Source: Bradyrhizobium sp. Arg816
GTDB taxonomy: Bacteria > Pseudomonadota > Alphaproteobacteria > Rhizobiales > Xanthobacteraceae
Reading direction: 5' to 3'
Length of the DNA stretch: 64,000 bases
Assembly: GCF_029989365.1 (NCBI RefSeq)
Contig: NZ_JAPRAQ010000009.1
Span: forward strand, 248,001-312,000
The position numbers and the translations under genes are program-made. The notes under the pieces are model-generated. The model saw only the letters and a program-made list of their open reading frames with translations. It was not told the origin of the DNA and searched no databases. Shown here in pieces: positions 52,901-62,062 of the stretch (positions are counted from its first letter, which is position 1; every line of letters begins with the position of its first letter).

Positions 52901-54889
52901 ATGTCCGGAACCAAAATCCTCTGGGGACAGGTGATCGTCGTCGGCCTGATCGTTTTGCTGGCCATCTGGGGAGCAACCGAGTGGACGGCTTGGCGGCTCG
53001 GCTGGCAACCGGAGCTCGGGCGGCCCTGGTTCGAGTTGTCGGGCTTCAAGGTCTATTACCCGCCCGTTTTCTTCTGGTGGTGGTTCGTCTACGACGCCTA
53101 TGCGCCGCAGGTCTTTGTCGAGGGTGCCTTCATCGCGGCGTCGGGGACCTTCGTTTCGATCGCGGCGGCGATCGGCATGTCAGTGTGGCGGGCGCGCGAG
53201 GCCAAGAATGTCGAGACCTATGGTTCGGCGCGCTGGGCTGATGCGGAGGAGGTTCGAGCGGCGGGATTACTCGGTCCGGACGGTGTGGTGCTCGGCAAGC
53301 TCGATCGCGACTACCTCCGCCATGACGGACCGGAGCACGTCTTGTGTTTTGCACCCACCAGATCCGGCAAGGGCGTCGGTCTTGTCGTACCCACGCTGCT
53401 GGCTTGGCCCGGCTCGGCCATCGTTCACGACATCAAGGGCGAGAACTGGCAACTGACCGCGGGCTTTCGCTCGCGGCATGGCCGCGTTCTCTTGTTCGAC
53501 CCCACCAACCCGAAGTCGTCAGCCTACAATCCGCTCCTCGAAGTCCGGCGCGGGGAATGGGAGGTGCGCGACGTCCAGAACGTGGCCGACGTCCTGGTCG
53601 ATCCCGAAGGCTCGCTCGACAAGCGGAACCACTGGGAGAAGACCAGTCATTCCCTCTTGGTCGGTGCCATCCTCCATGTCCTCTATGCCGAGGTCGACAA
53701 GACCTTGGCCGGCGTCGCAGCTTTCCTGTCCGATCCGAAGCGGCCGATCGAGGCGACGCTGAAGGCGATGATGACCACGCCGCACCTCAGCGAGCAGGGT
53801 GCTCATCCTGTGGTCGCCTCGACCGCGCGCGAACTCCTCAATAAATCCGAGAACGAGCGGTCCGGCGTCTTGTCCACCGCGATGTCGTTTCTCGGGCTTT
53901 ACCGCGATCCCGTCGTGGCCCAGGTGACCTGTCGCTGCGACTGGCGGATCGCCGATCTGATCGCAGACCGCCGCCCTACGACGCTTTACCTGGTGGTGCC
54001 GCCGTCCGATATCTCGCGGACCAAACCATTGATCCGTCTGGTGCTGAATCAGATTGGACGGCGCCTGACCGAGGACTTGCACGCCCGCGACCGCCGGCAT
54101 CGAGTCCTGATGATGCTTGACGAGTTCTCGGCACTCGGGCGGCTTGATTTCTTTGAGTCCGCGCTCGCCTTCATGGCGGGGTACGGCATCAAGAGTTTCT
54201 TGATCGCGCAGTCGCTCAATCAGATCGAGAAGGCCTACGGGCCCAACAACGCCATTCTCGACAATTGCCACGTCCGCGTCAGCTTCGCGACCAACGACGA
54301 GCGGACCGCCAAGCGCGTGTCCGACGCGCTCGGCACGGCGACGGAGATGCGGGCGATGAAGAATTATGCCGGTCACAGGTTGAACCCATGGCTGGGGCAC
54401 CTGATGGTCTCGCGTCAGGAGACGGCGAGGCCGCTGCTGACCCCGGGCGAGGTCATGCAGCTTCCGCCGGCGGACGAGATCGTCATGGTGGCAGGGATGG
54501 CGCCGATCCGGGCGAAGAAGGTCCGCTACTACGAAGATCGGCGGTTCACCGAGCGGGTTCTGCCGCCGCCCGATCCGGCGAGCGCCAGCCGATCGCAGCG
54601 AACCGATGGATGGTCAGCGCTCGGACCGCTGAAGCCGACGGCAGGTCCGACTGACAAAGCTGCGGAGGCCGAGGAGGACACGGCGAACAGCGGGCTCCGT
54701 CGTGAGCCGGAACTCCCCGATCACGTCGCGATCGTCAAGGAAACGACCGAACCGACGCCGGCAGAGGAATTTGCCGCCGTTCTTGATGATGACGACGATG
54801 CGGTCCGTCAGTCCCGGCTCATACGCCAACAAATGCGCGGTGTCGCCCGTCAAGTCGCCATGGACCCGAATGACGGTATGGAGCTCTGA
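52901..54889 (+). CDS. traG: Conjugal transfer coupling protein TraG (VirD4-like)
   Basis: A 662-residue inner-membrane ATPase that brings the relaxase-DNA complex to the mating channel. Two N-terminal membrane segments (LWGQVIVVGLIVLLAIWGAT, then FIAASGTFVSIAAAIGMSV) precede Walker A APTRSGKGVG near residue 150, and Walker B LMMLDEFSALG near 403. A Pro/Glu-rich tail follows. It is intact and the first gene of the main transfer run. Confidence 0.93.
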   Translation: MSGTKILWGQVIVVGLIVLLAIWGATEWTAWRLGWQPELGRPWFELSGFKVYYPPVFFWWWFVYDAYAPQVFVEGAFIAASGTFVSIAAAIGMSVWRAREAKNVETYGSARWADAEEVRAAGLLGPDGVVLGKLDRDYLRHDGPEHVLCFAPTRSGKGVGLVVPTLLAWPGSAIVHDIKGENWQLTAGFRSRHGRVLLFDPTNPKSSAYNPLLEVRRGEWEVRDVQNVADVLVDPEGSLDKRNHWEKTSHSLLVGAILHVLYAEVDKTLAGVAAFLSDPKRPIEATLKAMMTTPHLSEQGAHPVVASTARELLNKSENERSGVLSTAMSFLGLYRDPVVAQVTCRCDWRIADLIADRRPTTLYLVVPPSDISRTKPLIRLVLNQIGRRLTEDLHARDRRHRVLMMLDEFSALGRLDFFESALAFMAGYGIKSFLIAQSLNQIEKAYGPNNAILDNCHVRVSFATNDERTAKRVSDALGTATEMRAMKNYAGHRLNPWLGHLMVSRQETARPLLTPGEVMQLPPADEIVMVAGMAPIRAKKVRYYEDRRFTERVLPPPDPASASRSQRTDGWSALGPLKPTAGPTDKAAEAEEDTANSGLRREPELPDHVAIVKETTEPTPAEEFAAVLDDDDDAVRQSRLIRQQMRGVARQVAMDPNDGMEL

Positions 54890-54895
54890 GGCAAT

Positions 54896-55321
54896 ATGCG
54901 TGACCGGATGAACGTCTACTTCCCGCCCGAGCTTCTGAAACAGATCTCCGAGCTTGCCGATCGGAAGAAGCTATCCCGGTCTGCGATCGTGGAAGCGGCG
55001 GTTGCTTCGTTTTTGTCGCCGGATGGAGCGGACAGGCGGGAGGCGGCGTTTACCCGTCGCCTGGATCGGCTGTCGCGTCAGATGCAGAGGCTGGAACGCG
55101 ACGTTGGTTTGACGGCGGAGACCTTGGCCCTGTTCATCCGTTTCTGGCTGACGATCACGCCACCACTGCCCAACGACGCGCAGGCGACCGCGCAGGCAAA
55201 AGGCCGGGAGCGATTTGAGGGATTTGTCGAGGCGCTTGGGCGCCGTTTGCAAAAAGGGCAAAACTTTCTGCGCGAGATTCCAGAAGATATCCGCCGTCAG
55301 GAACCGGCCGAAGAAACCTGA
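54896..55321 (+). CDS. Ribbon-helix-helix (CopG-like) protein
   Basis: A 141-residue protein. Its N-terminus, MRDRMNVYFPPELLKQISEL, ADRKKLSRSAIVEAAVASFL is a CopG/Arc-type ribbon-helix-helix. A helical C-terminal part, EGFVEALGRRLQKGQNFLRE follows. This gene between traG and trbB is usual in rhizobial elements and may regulate trb transcription or bind oriT. GAGG precedes ATG 54896. Confidence 0.8.
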   Translation: MRDRMNVYFPPELLKQISELADRKKLSRSAIVEAAVASFLSPDGADRREAAFTRRLDRLSRQMQRLERDVGLTAETLALFIRFWLTITPPLPNDAQATAQAKGRERFEGFVEALGRRLQKGQNFLREIPEDIRRQEPAEET

Positions 55322-55356
55322 TTGAACCACGTAGCGAGACCATTGCGCCGGTCCTT

Positions 55357-55378
55357 CTTTTTCTACGCCAGCCTACGA
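55357..55378. repeat. Left copy of 22-bp direct repeat flanking the MFS cargo
   Basis: The 22 bases beginning CTTTTTCTACGCC and ending AGCCTACGA recur exactly at 56844-56865. The left copy lies 35 bases after the RHH gene and 76 before the MFS start. Confidence 0.9.
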
Positions 55379-55453
55379 CCGCAGCGATTTAGCCGAACTG
55401 ACAAAAGCTGGACGCGCTATCGGCTCGAGCGAGCTGAGAGCAGAGGGGCCAGC

Positions 55454-56782
55454 ATGCAAATCTCAACAGCATGGCGTCGAATCGCGCGCGTTTTTCTTCC
55501 TTTTGTAGCTGGGTACTATCTCTCGTATCTGTTTCGAACGATCAACGCTCTGATCGCCAGCCATCTCAGCTCGGATACCGGGGTTGGGGCTGCCGATCTC
55601 GGGTTGCTTACGTCAGTCTATTTCCTTGTTTTCGCAGCGGCGCAGATTCCCATCGGTATATTGTTGGACCGCTTTGGTCCGCGTCGCGTCCAGAGTGTTC
55701 TGCTCTTGGTCGCAGCAGCGGGCGCCGGATTGTTCGCGGTATCGACCGGCTTCCTGTCACTTTTGATCGCGCGTGCAATGATCGGGCTTGGTGTAGCGGC
55801 GGCGCTCACGGCAGGACTGAAGTCCATCATCCTTTGGTTCCCCAGGGAGCGAGCCGCCCTACTCAACGGCTACATGATCGCGCTGGGGTCGCTAGGAGCG
55901 GTGACCGCTACGGCTCCCGTCGAACACCTGCTCGCTTGGATGGGCTGGCGGCAGCTCTTTGAGATCCTGGCGGCCGCTACCGGTGCGACGGCCATTCTCA
56001 TCTACGTCGTAGTGCCTGAACGAGGCATTGCCCCATCAACAGCGTCCACCAACCTCAGCTCAGTTTTCAGAGACCGGCGCTTTTGGCGAATGGCCCCGTT
56101 GTCGGCGACTTGCGTTGGATCGGCCTGGTCCCTGCAGGGATTGTGGGCATCGCCGTGGCTGACGGACGTAGAGGGGCTTGATCGCGCAAGTCTCGTCAGA
56201 CAGCTTTTCATGATGTCCATCGCATTGAGCGGTGGCGCCTGGCTGTTCGGCATGACCGTCCACTACGTCAAACGAAGAGGAATCGGGGCGGAGACGATAT
56301 TAGCGATAGTTGCAGTTCTGTTCATCGCAGCTGAATTAGCCTTGATCCTGCGAGCGCCTCTGCCGTCCATCTTGCCATGGTCCCTTGTCGCAATTGTCGG
56401 AACGGCAACCGTGGTCAGCTTCGCGGTGATAGCGGATTACTTCCCGCCGGAGCTTGCCGGTCGTGCCAATGGAGCCTTGAACGTCTTGCACTTTGGTTGG
56501 GCATTTCTGGCACAATACGCGACAGGCCTGATCCTGGAGCAATGGTCTGCGAATGATGGCCATAGACCCGTCCAAGCCTATCAAGTCGCGTTCGGTCTCA
56601 ACGTGGCGCTGCAGATCGCGGCGTTGGTCTGGTTCGCGTTGCCTTGGCGCGGATCCGTCGCTTCAGGGATGAGTTCGATCCTCTTCTTCAAGCCGGCTGA
56701 TGCTTCCTTCGTTGGCGAGTCAGTTGGGTTGTATGAAAATTCGGTCATCCTCTTGCCCGCGGATGACAATGCGGAGTGGTGA
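55454..56782 (+). CDS. Cargo MFS transporter inside the transfer operon
   Basis: A 442-residue major facilitator with 12 hydrophobic segments. The DRFGPRRVQ loop at about 71-79 is the MFS loop 2-3 signature; GGAWLFGMTVHYVKRRG is in the second half. The sequence fits no specific known transporter family that I recognise. It is less G+C-rich than its neighbours, by eye, and sits between the RHH gene and trbB, where no gene is normal. A perfect 22-bp direct repeat flanks it. ATG 55454 is the best start; an upstream extension has no homology. Confidence 0.8.
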   Translation: MQISTAWRRIARVFLPFVAGYYLSYLFRTINALIASHLSSDTGVGAADLGLLTSVYFLVFAAAQIPIGILLDRFGPRRVQSVLLLVAAAGAGLFAVSTGFLSLLIARAMIGLGVAAALTAGLKSIILWFPRERAALLNGYMIALGSLGAVTATAPVEHLLAWMGWRQLFEILAAATGATAILIYVVVPERGIAPSTASTNLSSVFRDRRFWRMAPLSATCVGSAWSLQGLWASPWLTDVEGLDRASLVRQLFMMSIALSGGAWLFGMTVHYVKRRGIGAETILAIVAVLFIAAELALILRAPLPSILPWSLVAIVGTATVVSFAVIADYFPPELAGRANGALNVLHFGWAFLAQYATGLILEQWSANDGHRPVQAYQVAFGLNVALQIAALVWFALPWRGSVASGMSSILFFKPADASFVGESVGLYENSVILLPADDNAEW

Positions 56783-56843
56783 GCAGCGATTCGCGGCGAA
56801 CGGATATAATTAAGTAGCCGTCAAATGCCAGTTCTCAGTCTTC

Positions 56844-56865
56844 CTTTTTCTACGCCAGCCTACGA
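56844..56865. repeat. Right copy of 22-bp direct repeat flanking the MFS cargo
   Basis: Exact repeat of 55357-55378, 61 bases after the MFS stop and 98 before the trbB start. Sequence beyond it differs from that beyond the left copy. Confidence 0.9.
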
Positions 56866-56963
56866 TCACCGAAAGCGCTTGTTGCGCCAAGTCCATTGGT
56901 GCCTTTTCTAATGATCCCCATCTGAGCGCGCTCTTTGAGCGTCCTCATTAGGTGGGGCGAACG

Positions 56964-57926
56964 GTGGCAATCCATTCCATTCAATCGGAAGCGAGTTCGC
57001 GCGGCGCGCGAATGCTGCGCAGCGCGCTTGGCTCTGCGATTGCCGGCTACCTCGAAGACGAATCGATCATCGAGGTGATGCTCAATCCGGATGGGCGGTT
57101 GTGGATCGACCGGTTGTCGAATGGCCTGATCGACACAGGCGAAACACTGTCGGCGGTGGACGGCGAGCGCATTGTTCGTCTGGTAGCGCACCACGTAGGT
57201 GCGGAGGTGCATGCCGGCGCGCCGCGGGTCTCGGCCGAATTGCCTGGGACCGGCGAGCGCTTCGAAGGTCTGTTGCCTCCGGTCGTTGCGGCACCGGCCT
57301 TTGCGATCCGCAAGCCCGCTGTCGCCGTGTTTACGCTCGACGACTACGTCGGCAGGGGGATCATGACCTCGGAGCAGGCCAAGATCCTGCAGAACGCGGT
57401 TGCCGCACGGAAGAACATTCTGGTCGCCGGCGGGACATCGACCGGCAAGACAACATTGACGAATGCGCTCCTGGCCGAGGTGGCAAAGAGTTCCGATCGG
57501 GTCGTGCTGATCGAAGATACGCGCGAACTGCAGTGCAAGGCGCCCAATCTCGTGGCTTTGCGGACCAAAGATGGCGTGGCCACGCTATCGGATCTCGTTC
57601 GTTCCTCGCTGCGACTGCGTCCTGACCGCATTCCGGTCGGCGAAGTTCGCGGTGCCGAAGCACTCGATCTGCTCAAGGCCTGGGGCACAGGCCACCCCGG
57701 CGGCATTGGGACCATTCACGCGGGCAGTGCGCTAGGTGCGTTGCGGCGGCTCGAGCAACTCATCCAGGAAGCCGTCATCACGGTTCCTCGCGCTTTGATC
57801 GCCGAGACCATCAATCTCATCGCCGTGCTCGCGGGGCGCGGCGCCGACCGTCGCCTCGCAGAACTCGCCCTCGTCACGGGACTTGGACCCGCCGGCGACT
57901 ACAGTCTTTCATCAGCAGGAGACTGA
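56964..57926 (+). CDS. trbB: TrbB mating-pair ATPase (VirB11-like)
   Basis: A 320-residue hexameric secretion ATPase. Walker A is VAGGTSTGKTTLTNALLAEV near 155; the Asp box (LIEDTRELQ), His box region (GHPGGIGTIHAGSALGALRR) and Walker B-like VGEVRGAEAL follow. It powers the trb channel. GTG 56964 has AGGTGGGG upstream; GTG 56952 is possible. It begins the overlapping trbBCDEJ-K-L-F run. Confidence 0.92.
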   Translation: MAIHSIQSEASSRGARMLRSALGSAIAGYLEDESIIEVMLNPDGRLWIDRLSNGLIDTGETLSAVDGERIVRLVAHHVGAEVHAGAPRVSAELPGTGERFEGLLPPVVAAPAFAIRKPAVAVFTLDDYVGRGIMTSEQAKILQNAVAARKNILVAGGTSTGKTTLTNALLAEVAKSSDRVVLIEDTRELQCKAPNLVALRTKDGVATLSDLVRSSLRLRPDRIPVGEVRGAEALDLLKAWGTGHPGGIGTIHAGSALGALRRLEQLIQEAVITVPRALIAETINLIAVLAGRGADRRLAELALVTGLGPAGDYSLSSAGD

Positions 57927-57927
57927 C

Positions 57928-58254
57928 ATGCGTCCGCAATTTCGCTTTCGTCGAGATACCGCTTCACTAGCCATGTCCGGGATGGTTCTTTTGGCGTCGG
58001 CGCCGGCATGGGCTGCCGGCTCGAACATGCCGTGGGAACAGCCGCTCAACCAGATCTTGCAGTCGGTGGAAGGGCCGGTCGCCAAGATCATCGCCGTCAT
58101 CATCATCGTCGTGACGGGGCTCACGCTCGCGTTCGGGGACTCGTCAGGTGGTTTCCGCAGGCTGATCCAAATCGTGTTCGGTCTGTCGATCGCGTTTGCC
58201 GCCTCGAGTTTCTTCCTGTCGTTCTTCTCCTTCGGCGGCGGCGTGGTGATCTGA
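57928..58254 (+). CDS. trbC: TrbC pilin-like protein (VirB2-like)
   Basis: A 108-residue pilin precursor. A signal peptide (LAMSGMVLLASAPAWAA) ends near AAGSNMP, and two hydrophobic helices follow: IIAVIIIVVTGLTLAFGD and IVFGLSIAFAASSFFL. TrbC is processed by LepB and TraF. It follows the trbB stop by one base. Confidence 0.88.
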   Translation: MRPQFRFRRDTASLAMSGMVLLASAPAWAAGSNMPWEQPLNQILQSVEGPVAKIIAVIIIVVTGLTLAFGDSSGGFRRLIQIVFGLSIAFAASSFFLSFFSFGGGVVI

Positions 58255-58517
58255 TGGATGAACCGGTCAAAGGCTTTGTCGTGCCCGTTCACCGCGCGCT
58301 CACTGAGCCAATCTTGATGGGCGGGGCGCCGCGGTCGGTTGCAATTGTCAACGGCACGCTTGCGGCAGCCCTTGGGCTCGGACTGAGGCTCTGGATCGCG
58401 GGTCTTGTCCTCTGGTTCATCGGCCACATGGCCGCCGTCTGGGCCGCCAAGCGCGATCCCGCCTTTGTCGACGTGGTGCGCCGACACTTGCGCATTCCCA
58501 GCCATCTTAACGTCTGA
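58254..58517 (+). CDS. trbD: TrbD (VirB3-like)
   Basis: An 87-residue inner-membrane protein with two hydrophobic helices (VAIVNGTLAAALGLGLRLWI, AGLVLWFIGHMAAVW). The start motif VHRALTEPILMGGAPR is typical of VirB3/TrbD. The ATG overlaps the trbC stop by one base. Confidence 0.88.
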   Translation: MDEPVKGFVVPVHRALTEPILMGGAPRSVAIVNGTLAAALGLGLRLWIAGLVLWFIGHMAAVWAAKRDPAFVDVVRRHLRIPSHLNV

Positions 58518-58527
58518 GCACTTGATC

Positions 58528-60969
58528 ATGATGAATCTCGCCGAATATCGCCATTCCGACACTCGTCTTGCCGACTTCCTGCCTTGGGCAGCCTTGGTCG
58601 ATGAGGGAATTATCCTGAACAAGGACGGTTCGTTCCAGCGGACGGCAAAATTCCGGGGACCTGACCTCGACAGCGCAGTGCCGGCTGAACTCGTCGCTGT
58701 CGCCGGTCGTTTGAACAATGCCATGCGTCGCCTGGGATCTGGCTGGGCCGTCTTCGTTGAGGCGCAGCGTCATTTTGCGGGGACCTACCCGCCTAGTTCC
58801 TTTCCGGATGTCGCGTCTGCGCTGGTCGACGCGGAACGCAGGGCTCAGTTCGAGGAGGCGGGTGCCCATTATGAGTCCAGCTACTTCCTGACCTTCCTCT
58901 ACCTGCCTCCAGAGGAAGGGGCCGCCAGGGCAGAGCAACTGCTCTACGAGGGACGCGATCGGACCGTTGGAGCGGACGCGCGCGAGGTCCTCCGCGGGTT
59001 TATCGACCAGACCAATCGTGTGCTTCAGCTCGTTGAAGGGTTCATGCCGGAATGCACCTGGCTCGACGATCAGGACACGCTGACCTACCTGCACTCGACG
59101 ATCTCGACCAAGCGTCACCGTGTTCGCGTGCCCGAAATTCCGATGTACATCGATGCGCTGTTGGCAGATCAGCCGCTGACCGGCGGGCTAGAGCCGATGT
59201 TGGGCTCAGCCAATATTCGGGTCCTGACGATTGTTGGCTTTCCGGGCGCCACGACCCCGGGGATCCTGGACGACTTGAATCGCCTGCCATTCTCTTATCG
59301 TTGGTCGACTCGCGCGATCATGCTCGACAAGACCGACGCCACCAAGCTTCTGACCAAGATTCGGCGGCAGTGGTTCGCCAAGCGAAAGTCGATTGGCGCC
59401 ATTCTCAAGGAGGTCATGACGAACGAGGCGTCGACGCTGCTCGATACCGACGCACACAACAAGGCGCTTGATGCCGACGCGGCGTTGCAGGAACTAGGGT
59501 CGGATCAGATCGGGCAAGCTTTTGTTACGGCGACCATCACTGTTTGGGACCGTGATCCCAACGCTGCCGATGAAAAGCTGAGGTTGGTCGAGAAGGTCAT
59601 CCAGGGTCGCGATTTCACCTGCATGATTGAGACGGTGAACGCCGTCGAAGCCTGGCTCGGCAGTCTGCCGGGGCACGTCTACGCCAATGTGCGGCAGCCT
59701 CCGATTTCGACCCTCAACCTCGCCCATATGATTCCGATGTCGGCCGTGTGGGCCGGCGAGGCGAGGGATCGGCACTTCAAGGGTCCGCCACTCCTGTTTG
59801 GCAAGACCGAGGGATCGACGCCGTTCCGATTCTCGCTTCACGTCGGCGACGTCGGCCATACCCTTGTGGTCGGACCGACGGGGGCTGGCAAGTCGGTACT
59901 CCTCGCTCTGATGGCGCTACAGTTCAGGCGTTATCCAAACTCTCAGGTCTTTGCGTTCGACTTCGGTGGTTCGATCCGGGCGCCCGCTCTCGCCATGGAC
60001 GGTGATTGGCACGATCTGGGCGGGGCATTGTCTGACGGAGGTGAGCAACCCGTTGCGTTGCAGCCGCTGGCTTGGATCGACGATCCTTCCGAGCGCGGAT
60101 GGGCCACGGAATGGATCTGCGCAATCCTTGCGCGGGAAAGGGTCGAGATTACCCCGGAGGTCAAGGATCATCTGTGGTCGGCGCTGACATCTCTCGCTTC
60201 GGCGCCGAGGGAGGAACGGACCCTCACGGGCCTGTCCGTGCTGCTTCAATTGAACTCCCTGAAACGCGCCTTGCAACCTTATTGCCTCGGCGGTCCGTCC
60301 GGGCGCCTGCTCGATGCCGAATTCGAGCGCCTAGGCGAGGCCTCGGTCCAGGCGTTTGAGACCGAAGGCTTGATTGGAACAAGCGCGGCACCGGCTGTGC
60401 TGGCGTACCTCTTTCATCGCATCGGGGACCGTCTCGATGGGCGGCCGACACTTCTGATTGTCGATGAGGGTTGGCTTGCCCTCGACGACGAGGATTTCGC
60501 CGGCCAGCTCCGGGAATGGCTGAAGACGCTTCGGAAAAAGAACACGTCTGTCATCTTCGCGACCCAGTCACTTTCGGACATTGATGGCTCTGCGATTGCG
60601 CCGGCTATCATCGAAAGCTGCCCAACGCGCCTGTTGCTCCCGAACGAACGGGCGATCGAACCGCAGATCACTGCCATCTATCGCCGCTTTGGCCTCAATG
60701 ACCGCCAGATCGAGCTTCTGAGTCGGGCAACGCCAAAGCGCGACTACTACTGCCAGTCGCGTCGCGGCAACCGGATGTTCGAACTTGGCCTTGGTGAGGT
60801 TGCGCTCGCATTTATCGCAGCCTCTTCCAAGACAGACCAGGCCACCATCACGCAACTCATCGCCGAACATGGACCCGACGGCTTCGTGCCTGCGTGGCTC
60901 CAGCATCGTGGCGTCGCCTGGGCGGCAGATCTGATCCCCAATCTCGTCAATCTGGAAAAATCGCTATGA
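58528..60969 (+). CDS. trbE: TrbE (VirB4-like) mating ATPase
   Basis: An 813-residue ATPase of the mating channel. Family start MMNLAEYRHSDTRLADFLPW. Walker A is VVGPTGAGKSVLLALMA near 448, Walker B LLIVDEGWLALDDEDF near 642, and a Gln-rich arm FATQSLSDIDGSAIAPA follows. It has its own ribosome-like leader of ten bases after trbD. Intact, with its last codons overlapping trbJ. Confidence 0.93.
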   Translation: MMNLAEYRHSDTRLADFLPWAALVDEGIILNKDGSFQRTAKFRGPDLDSAVPAELVAVAGRLNNAMRRLGSGWAVFVEAQRHFAGTYPPSSFPDVASALVDAERRAQFEEAGAHYESSYFLTFLYLPPEEGAARAEQLLYEGRDRTVGADAREVLRGFIDQTNRVLQLVEGFMPECTWLDDQDTLTYLHSTISTKRHRVRVPEIPMYIDALLADQPLTGGLEPMLGSANIRVLTIVGFPGATTPGILDDLNRLPFSYRWSTRAIMLDKTDATKLLTKIRRQWFAKRKSIGAILKEVMTNEASTLLDTDAHNKALDADAALQELGSDQIGQAFVTATITVWDRDPNAADEKLRLVEKVIQGRDFTCMIETVNAVEAWLGSLPGHVYANVRQPPISTLNLAHMIPMSAVWAGEARDRHFKGPPLLFGKTEGSTPFRFSLHVGDVGHTLVVGPTGAGKSVLLALMALQFRRYPNSQVFAFDFGGSIRAPALAMDGDWHDLGGALSDGGEQPVALQPLAWIDDPSERGWATEWICAILARERVEITPEVKDHLWSALTSLASAPREERTLTGLSVLLQLNSLKRALQPYCLGGPSGRLLDAEFERLGEASVQAFETEGLIGTSAAPAVLAYLFHRIGDRLDGRPTLLIVDEGWLALDDEDFAGQLREWLKTLRKKNTSVIFATQSLSDIDGSAIAPAIIESCPTRLLLPNERAIEPQITAIYRRFGLNDRQIELLSRATPKRDYYCQSRRGNRMFELGLGEVALAFIAASSKTDQATITQLIAEHGPDGFVPAWLQHRGVAWAADLIPNLVNLEKSL

Positions 60970-61694
60970 GACCTCTTGGCCTATTGGCGACCACGGCCGC
61001 CTTCGCGCTGCTGCTTGGCGTTACGCTGCCCGCACGGGCGCTGATCGTCTTTGATCCCACCAACTACGTCCAGAATGTCCTTACGGCCGCGCGGGAGCTC
61101 CAGCAGATTAATAATCAGATCACCTCGTTGCAGAACGAGGCTCAGATGCTGATCAATCAGGCAAAGAATCTGGCAAGCCTGCCGTATTCGTCGCTGCAGC
61201 AACTGCAATCCTCGATCCAGCGCACGCAGCAATTGCTGGCGCAGGCCCAACGCATCGCATACGACGTGCAGCAGATAGATCGCGCCTTCGCGACCAGCTA
61301 CGCGCCAGCGACCAGCAGCCAATCGAACCAGTTACTAATCTCCAACGCTCAGTCGCGTTGGCAGAATTCCTATGCCGCGACGCAAGATGCGCTTCGTGTC
61401 CAGGCCGGCATCGTTGGCAACCTCGACACCAATCGCATCCAGACGTCTGCCCTCGTAACCTCGAGCCAGAGTGCCAGCGGCACCTTGCAGGCAACTCAGG
61501 CCGGCAACCAGATCCTCGCGCTTCAAGCGCAACAACTTGCCGATCTCACAGCGGCCGCGGCGGCACAGGGCAGGGCGCAGAGTCTTGAAGCCGCTCAGCG
61601 CGCCTCGGCTCAGGATCAGGGACGAGAACAGCTTCGGCGCTTCCTGACACCAGGGCAGGGCTATCAATCCTCCAATGTGCAGATGTTCCACTGA
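60966..61694 (+). CDS. trbJ: TrbJ (VirB5-like) minor pilus protein
   Basis: A 242-residue secreted protein. The signal peptide MRPLGLLATTAAFALLLGVT is cut near ARALIVFD. The rest is helical and glutamine-rich (LQQINNQITSLQNEAQMLIN, QSSIQRTQQLLAQAQ), typical of TrbJ/VirB5. The ATG overlaps the trbE stop (ATGA). Confidence 0.9.
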   Translation: MRPLGLLATTAAFALLLGVTLPARALIVFDPTNYVQNVLTAARELQQINNQITSLQNEAQMLINQAKNLASLPYSSLQQLQSSIQRTQQLLAQAQRIAYDVQQIDRAFATSYAPATSSQSNQLLISNAQSRWQNSYAATQDALRVQAGIVGNLDTNRIQTSALVTSSQSASGTLQATQAGNQILALQAQQLADLTAAAAAQGRAQSLEAAQRASAQDQGREQLRRFLTPGQGYQSSNVQMFH

Positions 61695-62062
61695 TGACCG
61701 ACATAAGGGCATTCAAGGCGCTGTCGCTGCTTACGACAATCGGCCTAGTGGCCGTAGCGGCCTGCACGATTCAGCTGCGTGGCCGAGACGAATCTGGGTC
61801 GGCGCCGAAGGCGGAGCAGACGACCGATGCAGCCAACGCCGACCTCGTACGTTGCCGCGGCGTCACTCCGGAGGAGACGGCAGGCTATCGCCACTGCCAG
61901 CAGATTTGGGCCGAAAACCGGCGCCGCTTCCTTGGCAGGAAAGACGGCGTCGGAGCTCCCGGCCACGATGACTCAACCAGCTCGATAACTGCCCAAAAGG
62001 ATCAAAGCCGGATCCCGCAGGGATATCCGAACCCGGCGACACCCGAGGCGAACAAGCCATGA
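61694..62062 (+). CDS. trbK: TrbK-alt, putative entry-exclusion protein
   Basis: A 122-residue lipoprotein-like or membrane-anchored protein: the N-terminal segment LLTTIGLVAVAACTI ends in a cysteine that fits a lipobox. Then CRGVTPEETAGYRHCQQIWA with two cysteines, as in the TrbK-alt family of rhizobial elements. The start overlaps the trbJ stop. Entry exclusion would block repeat transfer into a cell already carrying the element. Confidence 0.8.
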   Translation: MTDIRAFKALSLLTTIGLVAVAACTIQLRGRDESGSAPKAEQTTDAANADLVRCRGVTPEETAGYRHCQQIWAENRRRFLGRKDGVGAPGHDDSTSSITAQKDQSRIPQGYPNPATPEANKP

